Made by a program: the position numbers and the translations under genes
The notes under the pieces: generated by a model
The model's database searches: none
The model's input: only the letters and a program-made list of their open reading frames with translations
Told to the model about the DNA's origin: nothing
Shown: positions 52,713 to 59,704 of the stretch, piece after piece
How the letters are laid out: each line of letters starts with the position of its first letter
How positions within the stretch are numbered: position 1 is the first letter of the stretch
Virus record (IMG/VR): IMGVR_UViG_3300027782_000047
Coordinates: 44,668-108,667 of that record
Reading direction: 5' to 3' (one strand)
DNA length: 64,000 bases
From: a virus

Positions 52713-52732
52713 TCCCTAGGCGATTGCTAAGA

Positions 52733-52770
52733 AGGATGTGATATATACTTGTATCGCATCCTCTTTTTTT
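52733..52770 (+). terminator. Hairpin terminator with a promoter-like loop
   Basis: The 11-bp stem AGGATGTGATA (52733-52743) / TATCGCATCCT (52752-52762), with one G-T pair, is followed by C and seven T (52764-52770). The loop and inner stem contain TATACTTGTATC, the same as around the -10 of the promoter at 48692. It may thus serve as terminator and weak promoter at once. Confidence 0.8.
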
Positions 52771-52781
52771 ATGGATAAATT

Positions 52782-53597
52782 ATGGAAATAAAAGTTAAAA
52801 TTGAAGACTTGAAGAAGCATAAATTGTTTGTTGCGACACCAATGTATGGTGGCATGGCACACGGCATGTATGTTAAGGCTTGCCTTGACTTGCAAGCAGT
52901 CATGTCTAAATATGGCGTTGAAACACGATTTTCGTTTTTGTTCAATGAATCGTTAATCACACGGGCTAGAAATTATTTGGTAGATGAATTTCTCCGCTCC
53001 GAATGTACCCATCTACTGTTTATTGATTCTGATGTTCACTATAATCCACAAGATGTAGTCGCACTTCTAGCACTTGATAAAGATGTTATTGGTGGTCCTT
53101 ATCCCAAGAAGGCTATCAACTGGAACAATATCGCACTGGCCGCACGTAAACATCCAGACTTAGCACCACAAGAATTAGAAAATCTTGTTGGTGATTATGT
53201 GTTTAACGTTGTTAAAGGCACTCAACAATTCTCCGTGACTGAACCTCTAGAAGTTTTGGAGATTGGTACTGGCTACATGATGGTCAAGCGAGAAGTGTTT
53301 CCAATCTTGGAAGAAAAATATCCCCAATTGCGTTACAAACCTGACCACGTTGGGCAAGCACACTTTGATGGTTCAAGGTACATTCATGCGTATTTTGATA
53401 CCGTGATTGATACACTTGATAGCGCAACAGGAGGTGGTTCTGAAAGATACCTAAGTGAAGACTATATGTTTTGTCAACTATGGCGCAAAACTGGAGGTTC
53501 TATCTTCTTGTGCCCATGGATGAAAACACAACATATCGGTACATATCCTTTCACGGGTAACCTATCTAAGATTGCTGAATTGACGGGTAAACTGTAA
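52782..53597 (+). CDS. GT-A-type glycosyltransferase-like protein
   Basis: The protein has 271 residues. KLFVATPMYGGMAHGMYVKACLDLQ...RFSFLFNESLITRARNYLVDEFLRSECTHLLFIDSDVHYNPQDVVALL is typical of phage proteins of the GT2/Anp1-like type, with the DxD site in FIDSDVHY. The C-terminal half keeps EIGTGYMMVKREVF and SEDYMFCQLWRKTGG, the catalytic E/D...D arrangement. The substrate is unknown; it may act on modified DNA bases or host glycans. The start has only a weak ribosome site. It overlaps the next gene by one base. Confidence 0.75.
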   Translation: MEIKVKIEDLKKHKLFVATPMYGGMAHGMYVKACLDLQAVMSKYGVETRFSFLFNESLITRARNYLVDEFLRSECTHLLFIDSDVHYNPQDVVALLALDKDVIGGPYPKKAINWNNIALAARKHPDLAPQELENLVGDYVFNVVKGTQQFSVTEPLEVLEIGTGYMMVKREVFPILEEKYPQLRYKPDHVGQAHFDGSRYIHAYFDTVIDTLDSATGGGSERYLSEDYMFCQLWRKTGGSIFLCPWMKTQHIGTYPFTGNLSKIAELTGKL

Positions 53598-53953
53598 TGG
53601 CAAATGTCTGGGAAGCACAACTTGATGCTATTACAGCATCACAGACTGCTACTACAGGCGGTCGTAAGTTTGACGGAAACAAACTAGAATATGGTTTGAT
53701 TCCGCCTCTTGCTCAACAAGAAATGGTAAGGGTTCTTACTTTTGGTGCTCAGAAGTATGAAAGAGATAACTGGAAAAGAGTTCCCGATTCCAAACGCAGA
53801 TACTTTGATGCACTGGAACGCCATATATGGGCATGGAAAATGGGTGAGCAACTAGACCCAGAATCAGGTATACATCACCTAGCCCATGCTATGTGTTGTC
53901 TATCATTTTTATTTGAGCATGATGTTAAGTATTCGCTTGACAATGCTGAATGA
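53597..53953 (+). CDS. dATP/dGTP diphosphohydrolase-like protein (DUF5664-type)
   Basis: The protein has 118 residues. GRKFDGNKLEYGLIPPLAQQEMVRVLTFGAQKYERDNWKRV...RRYFDALERHIWAWKMGEQLDPESGIHHLAHAMCCLSFLFEHD is the DUF5664 pattern, an all-alpha MazG-like fold with the metal-binding E.H and D..H residues. I recall related phage enzymes hydrolysing dATP/dGTP. It could bias the nucleotide pool for synthesis of modified DNA. The -35 box of the clamp promoter lies in its last codons. Confidence 0.75.
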   Translation: MANVWEAQLDAITASQTATTGGRKFDGNKLEYGLIPPLAQQEMVRVLTFGAQKYERDNWKRVPDSKRRYFDALERHIWAWKMGEQLDPESGIHHLAHAMCCLSFLFEHDVKYSLDNAE

Positions 53954-53965
53954 ATGTTGTATAAT
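53937..53965 (+). promoter_or_regulatory. Perfect consensus promoter for the sliding clamp (TTGACA-N17-TATAAT)
   Basis: TTGACA at 53937-53942 lies within the upstream gene, and TATAAT at 53960-53965 follows 17 bases later. The predicted start is near 53972, with the ribosome site TTGGAGAG before the gene 45 ATG. Confidence 0.88.
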
Positions 53966-53988
53966 TAAATTTTTTTGGAGAGTATATT

Positions 53989-54672
53989 ATGAAATTGTCT
54001 AAAGACACCTTGAGTGTATTGAAAAACTTTGCATCTATCAATGATGGAATTATGTTCCGTAAGGGTAGCGTATTGCGTACTTGTGACGCACAACGACAAG
54101 TATTGGCTGAAACTACAATCGCAGAAACGATTGATGAAGATTTTGGTATTTATGACTTGAATAAGTTTCTGGCCGCATTGAGTTTGCATCCGGATGATTC
54201 CCAACTTCACCTTGATATGGCAACAAGTTCCGCTATCATCAATGATAGTAGTGGTCGTAAAACAAGTAACTATCGTATCTGTGATGCCGGCATGATTAAA
54301 AATGCAACTGACAAATCGGTTAAAATGCCTGATGTGGAAGTTAAATTTACACTCACCCAAGAAGACCTTGAATATAGTCTACGGGCATCTTCTATTCTTG
54401 GAACACCACACATTGCAATAAAATCTGACGGAAATAAAATATTTCTTTCAGCCTTTGATGACAAAAACACATCTACCCATAGCAATCAACTTGAAGTCGC
54501 TGATGGTAATGGTAAGAAATACAAGATGCTTTTCAAGACTGAGAATATGAAAATGATTCCTGGTTCTTATGAAGTTTCTATTTCTTTCAAAGGTATTGCA
54601 CACTTTAAGAACACCACAAAGCCATTGCAATATTGGGTTGCTACTGAACTTGGCTCAACCAACGAAGGTTGA
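53989..54672 (+). CDS. 45: Sliding clamp gp45
   Basis: The protein has 227 residues (T4 gp45 has 228). It opens MKLSKDTLSVLKNFASINDGIMFRKGS and has the clamp pattern AETTIAETIDEDFGIYDLNKFLAALSL, with SYEVSISFKGIAHFKNTTKPLQYWVATE at the end. It encircles DNA to hold the polymerase and, in T4, activates late transcription with gp55 and gp33. It precedes the clamp-loader genes as in T4. Confidence 0.95.
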   Translation: MKLSKDTLSVLKNFASINDGIMFRKGSVLRTCDAQRQVLAETTIAETIDEDFGIYDLNKFLAALSLHPDDSQLHLDMATSSAIINDSSGRKTSNYRICDAGMIKNATDKSVKMPDVEVKFTLTQEDLEYSLRASSILGTPHIAIKSDGNKIFLSAFDDKNTSTHSNQLEVADGNGKKYKMLFKTENMKMIPGSYEVSISFKGIAHFKNTTKPLQYWVATELGSTNEG

Positions 54673-54701
54673 TTTTTTGAATTTTTTATTATGGAGTTTC
54701 T

Positions 54702-55634
54702 ATGCAACATTTATTGTGGACCGAAGCACATCGTCCCAAAACTATTGAGGAGTGTATTCTACCAGAACGTCTGAAAAAGCCGTTTCAAGAATATGTAAAC
54801 TCAGAAAAGATTCCACACCTGTTACTATCTGGCGGTGCAGGTGTAGGAAAGACCACTGTTGCTAAGGCAATGTGTAATCAAATTGATGCTGATTACATTA
54901 TGATTAACGGTTCAGATGAATCAGGCATTGATGTTTTTCGTACCAAGATTAAAGACTTTGCCTCGTCAATGTCATTCACTGGTGGTCGTAAAGTTATCAT
55001 CATTGATGAAGCTGACTATCTGAATCCAAATTCAACACAACCAGCTTTGCGTAATGCAATGGAAGAATTTGCATCCAACTGTTCTTTCATCTTTACATGT
55101 AATTTCAAGAATCGCATCATTGATCCACTACACAGTCGGTGTGCGGTTGTTGACTTTACATTAAAGAATGATGAAAAGACAAAGATGGCGGCGCAGTTTT
55201 TTAAACGCATCCAGTCAATTTTGCAAAGTGAAAATGTTGAGTATGAAGACAAGGTAATTGCTGAATTAGTCAAGAAACACTTTCCAGACTTTCGGCGAAT
55301 TTTGAATGAGTTGCAACGCTACTCACAGTTTGGTAAAATTGATGTTGGTATTCTCGCACAGATTGGTGACATATCAATTGCAGAAATCACCAAACACTTG
55401 AAGAACAAAGACTTTGGTGCAATTCGTAAATGGGTTGCTACTGCTGACTTTGATGCCGCAACATTGTATCGTAAACTGTATGATAGTCTCTATGAAGTAT
55501 TGCAACCACAAAGCATACCTCAAGCGGTTATTATTCTAGCCGACTATCAATATAAGCAAGCATTCGTTGCTGATGCTGAGATTAACACCGTCGCATGTTT
55601 GACTGAGTTGATGGTGAGTGTGGAGTTTGTATGA
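54702..55634 (+). CDS. 44: Clamp loader ATPase subunit gp44
   Basis: The protein has 310 residues (T4 gp44 has 319). AAA+ motifs: Walker A GGAGVGKT (44-51), Walker B with DEAD (102-105), sensor 1 FIFTCNFKNR, and the SRC arginine-finger motif (145-147). The N-terminal box LWTEAHRPKTIEECILPERL is typical of RFC small subunits. It loads gp45 with gp62. Its stop overlaps the next ATG (ATGA). Confidence 0.96.
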   Translation: MQHLLWTEAHRPKTIEECILPERLKKPFQEYVNSEKIPHLLLSGGAGVGKTTVAKAMCNQIDADYIMINGSDESGIDVFRTKIKDFASSMSFTGGRKVIIIDEADYLNPNSTQPALRNAMEEFASNCSFIFTCNFKNRIIDPLHSRCAVVDFTLKNDEKTKMAAQFFKRIQSILQSENVEYEDKVIAELVKKHFPDFRRILNELQRYSQFGKIDVGILAQIGDISIAEITKHLKNKDFGAIRKWVATADFDAATLYRKLYDSLYEVLQPQSIPQAVIILADYQYKQAFVADAEINTVACLTELMVSVEFV

Positions 55635-55816
55635 GTGATTTTGAAGTACATCCAATTGGAACATATACTGAGATTAAATATTCTCGGGAATTAGTTAAAG
55701 CGATTGAGCAGATTACATACCAATATGGAGAAGGTATCGTGCCTAAGTCTGTTTTCAATGCATACTTGAAACTAAAACACCACCATGATGTTAAACTTGA
55801 ATCGGAAAATCTATGA
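55631..55816 (+). CDS. Small hypothetical in the clamp-loader operon
   Basis: The protein has 61 residues and no T4 homologue that I recognise. It has an N-terminal Ile/Tyr-rich strand and a helical body (SRELVKAIEQITYQYGEGIVPKSVFNAYLKLKHHHDVKLE). It overlaps gene 44 and the next small gene by 4 bases each. The function is unknown; co-translation suggests a link with replication. Confidence 0.6.
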   Translation: MSDFEVHPIGTYTEIKYSRELVKAIEQITYQYGEGIVPKSVFNAYLKLKHHHDVKLESENL

Positions 55817-56103
55817 TATTAGATTTATTTAAACCCACATTTGATTGGATCAAAGATGACTTTAAGTCTAATCGCATTCGCTTTGTTGCCGAGCTTCTTG
55901 CTTGGATTATTAGTATTGGGTGTAGCATTACAATGGCACTTACCGTACCAAATCCTCCCCTCTTGGCTCTTTATCCTGTGTGGATTACTGGCTGTGCTAT
56001 CTATGCTTGGGCTGCTTATACTAGGAAATCATTTGGCATGCTTGCTAACTACATGCTTCTAGTGTGTATTGATATGGTTGGTTTGATTAGGATGTTAACA
56101 TGA
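55813..56103 (+). CDS. Small membrane protein with about three helices
   Basis: The protein has 96 residues. Three hydrophobic segments are visible: residues ~25-44 (FVAELLAWIISIGCSITMAL), ~50-68 (LALYPVWITGCAIYAWAAY) and ~76-92 (MLANYMLLVCIDMVGLI). The N-terminus is amphipathic. It resembles small integral membrane proteins (possibly PnuC-like in size only) that recur in aquatic T4-like phages. Its position between gp44 and gp62 is unexpected, and it overlaps both neighbours by 4 bases. Confidence 0.65.
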   Translation: MILDLFKPTFDWIKDDFKSNRIRFVAELLAWIISIGCSITMALTVPNPPLLALYPVWITGCAIYAWAAYTRKSFGMLANYMLLVCIDMVGLIRMLT

Positions 56104-56684
56104 GTTATCTATATGATGATGGCGGTAAATCTCTTGGATGGTTTACACAACAAGAAGTAAAAGAACGAAGAAATCACATTTCTGCGGCTGTATATGCGTT
56201 TACTTTTGCTGAAGAAAAACCAAGCGAAAAAGTTTTGCCTTATGAATTAGAAGATACATTCTACATAGGAATGTCTGGCGGCACGGCTTTTGAATATACT
56301 TACGATAGCAACAAAGGCAAATACTTCACGGCTTTTGGATACAGACAAAAAACTCATTGGCGACATTTAATAAAAATAAATGATACTTTTGATATGAAAT
56401 ATCTTCCATTCCATGAAAAATATTTGCCCGAAGAAAATACACACAAAACTATCTTTATGAATATTTGTATTCCTGGCGATTTATTACAAAAACAGAATGT
56501 TAGAGGATATTTAAGTGTTGTTGAGCAAGAGTTTATTTACTTGTATCAAAGACGTTGGAATGGTCCACCGCTATTAAATCTTGCTGAAAATACAACAACA
56601 AGAAAGACTGGCAATGATGCATCTAATTCTGGTAAGTTGAGAGAATTCTCACGAAAAAATAATCTTAATAAATTTTATGAGTAA
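56100..56684 (+). CDS. GIY-YIG-like nuclease between clamp-loader genes
   Basis: The protein has 194 residues. The elements of the GIY-YIG fold are AVYAFTF (30-36), FYIGMSGG (54-61), a basic RQKTHWRHL helix (82-90) and the distal Glu in VEQEFIYLYQRRWNGPPLLN (E142/E144, with the typical LN ending). The GIY part is diverged, with VYA replacing IY. The C-terminal 30 residues may contact DNA (RKTGNDASNSGKLREFSRKNN). It may be a homing endonuclease or phage repair nuclease. It lies between genes 44 and 62, overlapping gene 62 by 8 bases. Confidence 0.7.
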   Translation: MSYLYDDGGKSLGWFTQQEVKERRNHISAAVYAFTFAEEKPSEKVLPYELEDTFYIGMSGGTAFEYTYDSNKGKYFTAFGYRQKTHWRHLIKINDTFDMKYLPFHEKYLPEENTHKTIFMNICIPGDLLQKQNVRGYLSVVEQEFIYLYQRRWNGPPLLNLAENTTTRKTGNDASNSGKLREFSRKNNLNKFYE

Positions 56685-57063
56685 TCCATTTGACTATGTA
56701 AATCAGATCCTGCAGGGTAAAAAGCAGTTGATTGTAGATGATGTTACAGAGAAATCCTATGAACCATTTCTAGTGAATCGTGCGCTTTCCTATCATAAGG
56801 ATTGTATCATATACGCCAATGAAATGAATCGTAGGTCTCTCCTAGACAAGAAACTGCAAAATGACTATTTACTAAATATAGTTAGGTCCAAGAAAAGACC
56901 TTTCAATAAGTGGGTTAAGGCTGAAAAAAGTGAAGATATAGCATGTGTAAAGACATACTTCGGTCTATCCGATTCTAAAGCCCGTGAAGCCTTGCGCTTA
57001 CTTAGCGATGAACAAATCCAAGAATTAAAAGAAAAAACCGATATCGGTGGATTAAGGAAATGA
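56677..57063 (+). CDS. 62: Clamp loader small subunit gp62
   Basis: The protein has 128 residues, shorter than T4 gp62 (187), as in other aquatic T4-like phages. NPFDYVNQILQGKKQLI and EPFLVNRALSYHKDCIIYANEMNRRSLLDKKLQNDYLLNIVRSKKRPFNKWVKAEKS are characteristic. It completes the gp44/62 loader. It is followed after one base by regA, as in T4. Confidence 0.9.
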   Translation: MSNPFDYVNQILQGKKQLIVDDVTEKSYEPFLVNRALSYHKDCIIYANEMNRRSLLDKKLQNDYLLNIVRSKKRPFNKWVKAEKSEDIACVKTYFGLSDSKAREALRLLSDEQIQELKEKTDIGGLRK

Positions 57064-57064
57064 A

Positions 57065-57466
57065 ATGGTCGACTTATCAACCTTTGTTGAGGTGACGCTA
57101 AACGAACACGATGATTTTTTAAAAGTGAGAGAAACGCTAACCAGAATTGGTGTATCCTCACGCAAAGAACGGGTTCTATACCAGTCTTGCCACATCTTAC
57201 ACAAACGCGGACAGTATTATATTGTCCACTTTAAAGAATTATTCGCACTAGACGGAAAACCATCTAGCATCATAGATAACGATATTGAAAGGCGAAACGC
57301 AATAGCTAAACTCCTAGAAGAATGGGGTCTAGTTAAGATTGTTAATCCTGACATTATGGTAGACAAGATTGCTCCGATTCATCAAATTAAGATTATATCT
57401 TACAAAGAAAAAGATGAATGGGAACTAGTCAGCAAGTATAACATCGGAAAGAAATCTCAAGAATGA
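57065..57466 (+). CDS. regA: RegA translational repressor
   Basis: The protein has 133 residues (T4 RegA has 122). FVEVTLNEHDDFLKVRETLTRIGVSSRKERVLYQSCHILHKRGQYYIVHFKELFALDGK is the conserved RNA-binding core. In T4, RegA binds start regions of early mRNAs including 44, 45 and 62 and its own. Eleven C-terminal residues extend beyond the T4 length. A structured RNA region follows before hsp20. Confidence 0.93.
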   Translation: MVDLSTFVEVTLNEHDDFLKVRETLTRIGVSSRKERVLYQSCHILHKRGQYYIVHFKELFALDGKPSSIIDNDIERRNAIAKLLEEWGLVKIVNPDIMVDKIAPIHQIKIISYKEKDEWELVSKYNIGKKSQE

Positions 57467-57486
57467 TTGAGGCTTTTGCAAAGTTG

Positions 57487-57494
57487 TATAAATA
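57487..57494 (+). promoter_or_regulatory. T4-type late promoter box (TATAAATA)
   Basis: An exact TATAAATA lies 20 bases after the regA stop. It is unusual in that it precedes non-structural DNA: the transcript would begin near 57500 and carry the structured element upstream of hsp20. Confidence 0.65.
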
Positions 57495-57500
57495 ATTGTT

Positions 57501-57620
57501 CCCACCTTAGGGCTGTTTGATGCTACGGTATAAGGCGTCCGTGTAATTACACCTCCGACACGATAGTTCGGACCAGTATAAGGTAAGCTGGAAGTTATGC
57601 CTTCGGGGTAACATTTTTTT
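57501..57620 (+). ncRNA. Candidate structured RNA (leader or small RNA) upstream of hsp20
   Basis: This is about 120 bases without an ORF. Several helices can form: CCC/GGG around loop ACCTTA (57501-57512), GTGT-AATT-ACAC (57541-57552), TCCGA/TCGGA (57554-57572), and CCAG/CTGG (57573-57591). The loop of the first (ACCTTA) is perfectly complementary to TAAGGT at 57579-57584 in the loop of the last, allowing a kissing interaction. The element ends with a cUUCGg terminator. It resembles no family that I recognise. Confidence 0.5.
57594..57620 (+). terminator. cUUCGg-loop intrinsic terminator before hsp20
   Basis: The stem pairs GTTAT..CC (57594-57601, one bulged G) with GGGTAAC (57606-57612), closing a canonical C(UUCG)G loop at 57602-57605. 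Seven T follow at 57614-57620. UUCG-loop terminators are well known in T4. As hsp20 begins 25 bases later with no promoter in between, read-through or regulated attenuation is implied. Confidence 0.8.
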
Positions 57621-57644
57621 AACTTGCTTTTAAAGGAGAACTTT

Positions 57645-58091
57645 ATGACAACATTAAGATTCACACATCTATACCCTTCCGTTGTTGGCTTTGACCGACT
57701 ACTTGACACATTTGATACCATGCTAACGGAAAAACCTACCACTTTCCCTCCACACAACATTGTTAAAGTTGATGATAATAATTATCTTGTTGAACTTGCT
57801 GTTGCTGGATTCGCAGAAAGTGAAATCACTATTGAGGTGTTGAAAAATACTTTGACTATCAAAGGTGAAAAAAGCCTTGATGACACCAGAAACTATTTAC
57901 ATCGTGGTATTGGCACACGTTCGTTTAAGAAAACTGTAACGTTGGCTGATACTGTGCAAGTTGATGGTGCAAGTTTGGATAATGGTGTTCTTACAGTAAA
58001 ACTTATCAATATTGTACCAGTTGAAAAACAACCGGTTAAAATTGCTATCAATACAGTAAGTAAACCACAATTACTCCAAGAAAAAGTTTAA
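57645..58091 (+). CDS. Small heat-shock protein (Hsp20/alpha-crystallin)
   Basis: The protein has 148 residues from the ATG at 57645, with AAAGGAG 6 bases upstream. The N-terminus RFTHLYPSVVGFDRLLDTFDTM matches IbpA-type proteins. The alpha-crystallin domain covers FPPHNIVKVDDNNYLVELAVAGFAESEITIEVLKNTLTIKGEK to LDNGVLTVKLINIVPVEKQPVKI. Hsp20 genes are common in aquatic T4-like phages. It is a holdase chaperone probably active in late infection. Its expression may be governed by the upstream RNA and terminator. Confidence 0.93.
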   Translation: MTTLRFTHLYPSVVGFDRLLDTFDTMLTEKPTTFPPHNIVKVDDNNYLVELAVAGFAESEITIEVLKNTLTIKGEKSLDDTRNYLHRGIGTRSFKKTVTLADTVQVDGASLDNGVLTVKLINIVPVEKQPVKIAINTVSKPQLLQEKV

Positions 58092-58106
58092 TTATTACCT
58101 AAAAAA

Positions 58107-58144
58107 TCTGCCTTCTTGTGTTATAATAAGCACTTGAAGGCAGA
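58107..58144 (+). promoter_or_regulatory. Extended -10 promoter inside a 9-bp inverted repeat
   Basis: The arms TCTGCCTTC (58107-58115) and GAAGGCAGA (58136-58144) enclose a 20-base loop with TGTTATAAT (-10 hexamer at 58122-58127). The same nine bases form the -10 of the promoters at 51093 and 52362. No good -35 box is present at the right spacing. The right arm includes GAAGG upstream of the phosphoesterase ATG. It may act as operator, terminator for hsp20, or both. Confidence 0.7.
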
Positions 58145-58153
58145 AAGTAAACT

Positions 58154-59008
58154 ATGAAAATTGCTCTAGCATCCGACGTACACCTTGAATTTGGTGAAAT
58201 ATCTTTTGAGAATACCGAGAACGCTGATGTTCTTATTCTCTCTGGAGATATTTGTGTGGCCGCAGACTTGATGGTAAAAGATGATATTGGATTCTTTGAT
58301 AAAAATGTTCGCTCTGAAAAATATCATAAATTCTTTCAAGAATGTGGTGAAAGATTTCCGCATGTCATTTATGTTATGGGAAACCATGAACACTATAACG
58401 GTGATTATCGGAACACTATTACAACTTTGCGTGATAGGCTTTCTTATATACGCAACCTCCGTATCTTAGATAAAGATGTTTTTGTTGTTGATGATGTAAC
58501 ATTCATCGGTGGTACTTTGTGGACAGATATGAACAAAGAAGATCCAATTACTCTGATGCAAATGTCAGGTATGATGAATGACTTCCGTTGTGTTCAAAAT
58601 AGTAATCGGGTGACAATCTTTAAAGATGAAGATGGTAAATTCCATGAACGCAAAAGTCGTTTCACACCAGAAGATGCTGTGGAAGACCACAAGCAAATGA
58701 TGGATTATATTCGCATTATGACTGAAGGCAAGTTTGACCAAAAGTTTGTTGTCGTTGGGCATCATTCTCCAAGCAAACAGTCAACACATCCTCGGTATAA
58801 AGAAGAAGTGGTTATGAATGGTGGTTATAGTTCCGATTTGAATGATTTCATTATGGATCATCCACAAATTAAACTATGGACTCATGGGCATACACATGAA
58901 GACTTTGATTACATGATTGGTAGCACAAGAATCGTTTGTAATCCACGTGGTTACATTAATTATGAAAACCGTGCTGATAGATTTGAACTTAAATTTTTGG
59001 AGATTTGA
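58154..59008 (+). CDS. Calcineurin-like metallophosphoesterase
   Basis: The protein has 284 residues. Motifs: D8-x-H10 (SDVHLEFG), LSGDICV (the GD motif), MGNHEHY (GNHE), VVGHHSPS and WTHGHTHEDFDY. All metal ligands of the phosphoesterase fold are in place. Unlike gp47 it lacks partner ATPase genes next to it and resembles single-domain phosphoesterases of T4-like phages, whose substrates may be cyclic nucleotides or phosphodiesters. It has its own stem-loop promoter. Confidence 0.88.
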   Translation: MKIALASDVHLEFGEISFENTENADVLILSGDICVAADLMVKDDIGFFDKNVRSEKYHKFFQECGERFPHVIYVMGNHEHYNGDYRNTITTLRDRLSYIRNLRILDKDVFVVDDVTFIGGTLWTDMNKEDPITLMQMSGMMNDFRCVQNSNRVTIFKDEDGKFHERKSRFTPEDAVEDHKQMMDYIRIMTEGKFDQKFVVVGHHSPSKQSTHPRYKEEVVMNGGYSSDLNDFIMDHPQIKLWTHGHTHEDFDYMIGSTRIVCNPRGYINYENRADRFELKFLEI

Positions 59009-59009
59009 T

Positions 59010-59180
59010 ATGAAACCAGGTGCTAATTTTAAAATTAATCGTAGTGTTAAACGCCGTATGGCTACTATCGTTAATCCATTTGAGCGACATTCGTATAAGA
59101 ATGCAATGATTCAAGCGCAACTTATTGGCAATAAGCCTGTTGTGCATGAAAAGAAAAACAAAAACAAAAACGGAGAATGA
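59010..59180 (+). CDS. Small basic hypothetical protein
   Basis: The protein has 56 residues from the ATG at 59010, with TTGGAG upstream. It is Lys/Arg/Asn-rich (KPGANFKINRSVKRRMATIVNPFERHSYKNAMIQAQL) and ends with a low-complexity KKNKNKNGE. Its stop overlaps the deaminase ATG (ATGA). The function is unknown; nucleic-acid binding or a small host-directed peptide are possibilities. An in-frame start at 58917 inside the phosphoesterase is much less likely. Confidence 0.6.
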   Translation: MKPGANFKINRSVKRRMATIVNPFERHSYKNAMIQAQLIGNKPVVHEKKNKNKNGE

Positions 59181-59704
59181 TTCTTGTGAAAGAAAAATTT
59201 CGTGATGCATATATGAAGGTGGCAGAGACTTTTGCAGAATTGTCTTCCGCTAAACGCCTTCATGTTGGTGCCATTGTAGTCAAAGAAGATAGAATCATAT
59301 CTATTGGTTACAATGGTATGCCCGCAGGATGGGACAACAATTGTGAAGATAAAGAATATATGGACCAAACCGCAGGTGGTTGGTTGTCACCTGAAGAAAT
59401 TAAAGAACAGTGGCCATGGAGTGAACAACAGTTACCAAAAACTGAAGACCTTCCGTGGCTTCGTTATCGTTTAAAAACCAAACCTGAGGTACTTCATGCT
59501 GAAACAAATGCGATTGCCAAGTTGGCTAAATCTACCGAATCTGGTATGGGTGCTACTATGTTTATTACCCATGCTCCATGTTTGGAGTGTGCCAAACTTA
59601 TCTACCAAAGTGGTATTAACAGTGTTCTATATCGGAACTCTTATCGTAGCGATGATGGTATCAAGTTTTTGGAAAAAGCGTCCGTAGAGGTTGAAAAAAT
59701 ATGA
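59177..59704 (+). CDS. cd: dCMP deaminase
   Basis: The protein has 175 residues (T4 Cd has 193). The zinc site is H107-A-E109 (VLHAETNAI) and P134-C-L-E-C138, the HAE and PCxxC motifs of deoxycytidylate deaminases. The N-terminal part (LSSAKRLHVGAIVVKEDRIISIGYNGMPAGWDNN) matches the family. It converts dCMP to dUMP for dTTP synthesis, which would also feed hydroxymethyl-pyrimidine routes. The stop overlaps the next start by 4 bases. Confidence 0.93.
   Translation: MILVKEKFRDAYMKVAETFAELSSAKRLHVGAIVVKEDRIISIGYNGMPAGWDNNCEDKEYMDQTAGGWLSPEEIKEQWPWSEQQLPKTEDLPWLRYRLKTKPEVLHAETNAIAKLAKSTESGMGATMFITHAPCLECAKLIYQSGINSVLYRNSYRSDDGIKFLEKASVEVEKI

Noticed and set aside
57520-57615. Short peptide ORFs (MLRYKASV at 57520 and MPSG at 57597) as regulatory uORFs of hsp20
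   Set aside because: They are only 4-8 codons, the first lacks a ribosome site and the second lies inside the terminator stem; they are likely incidental.
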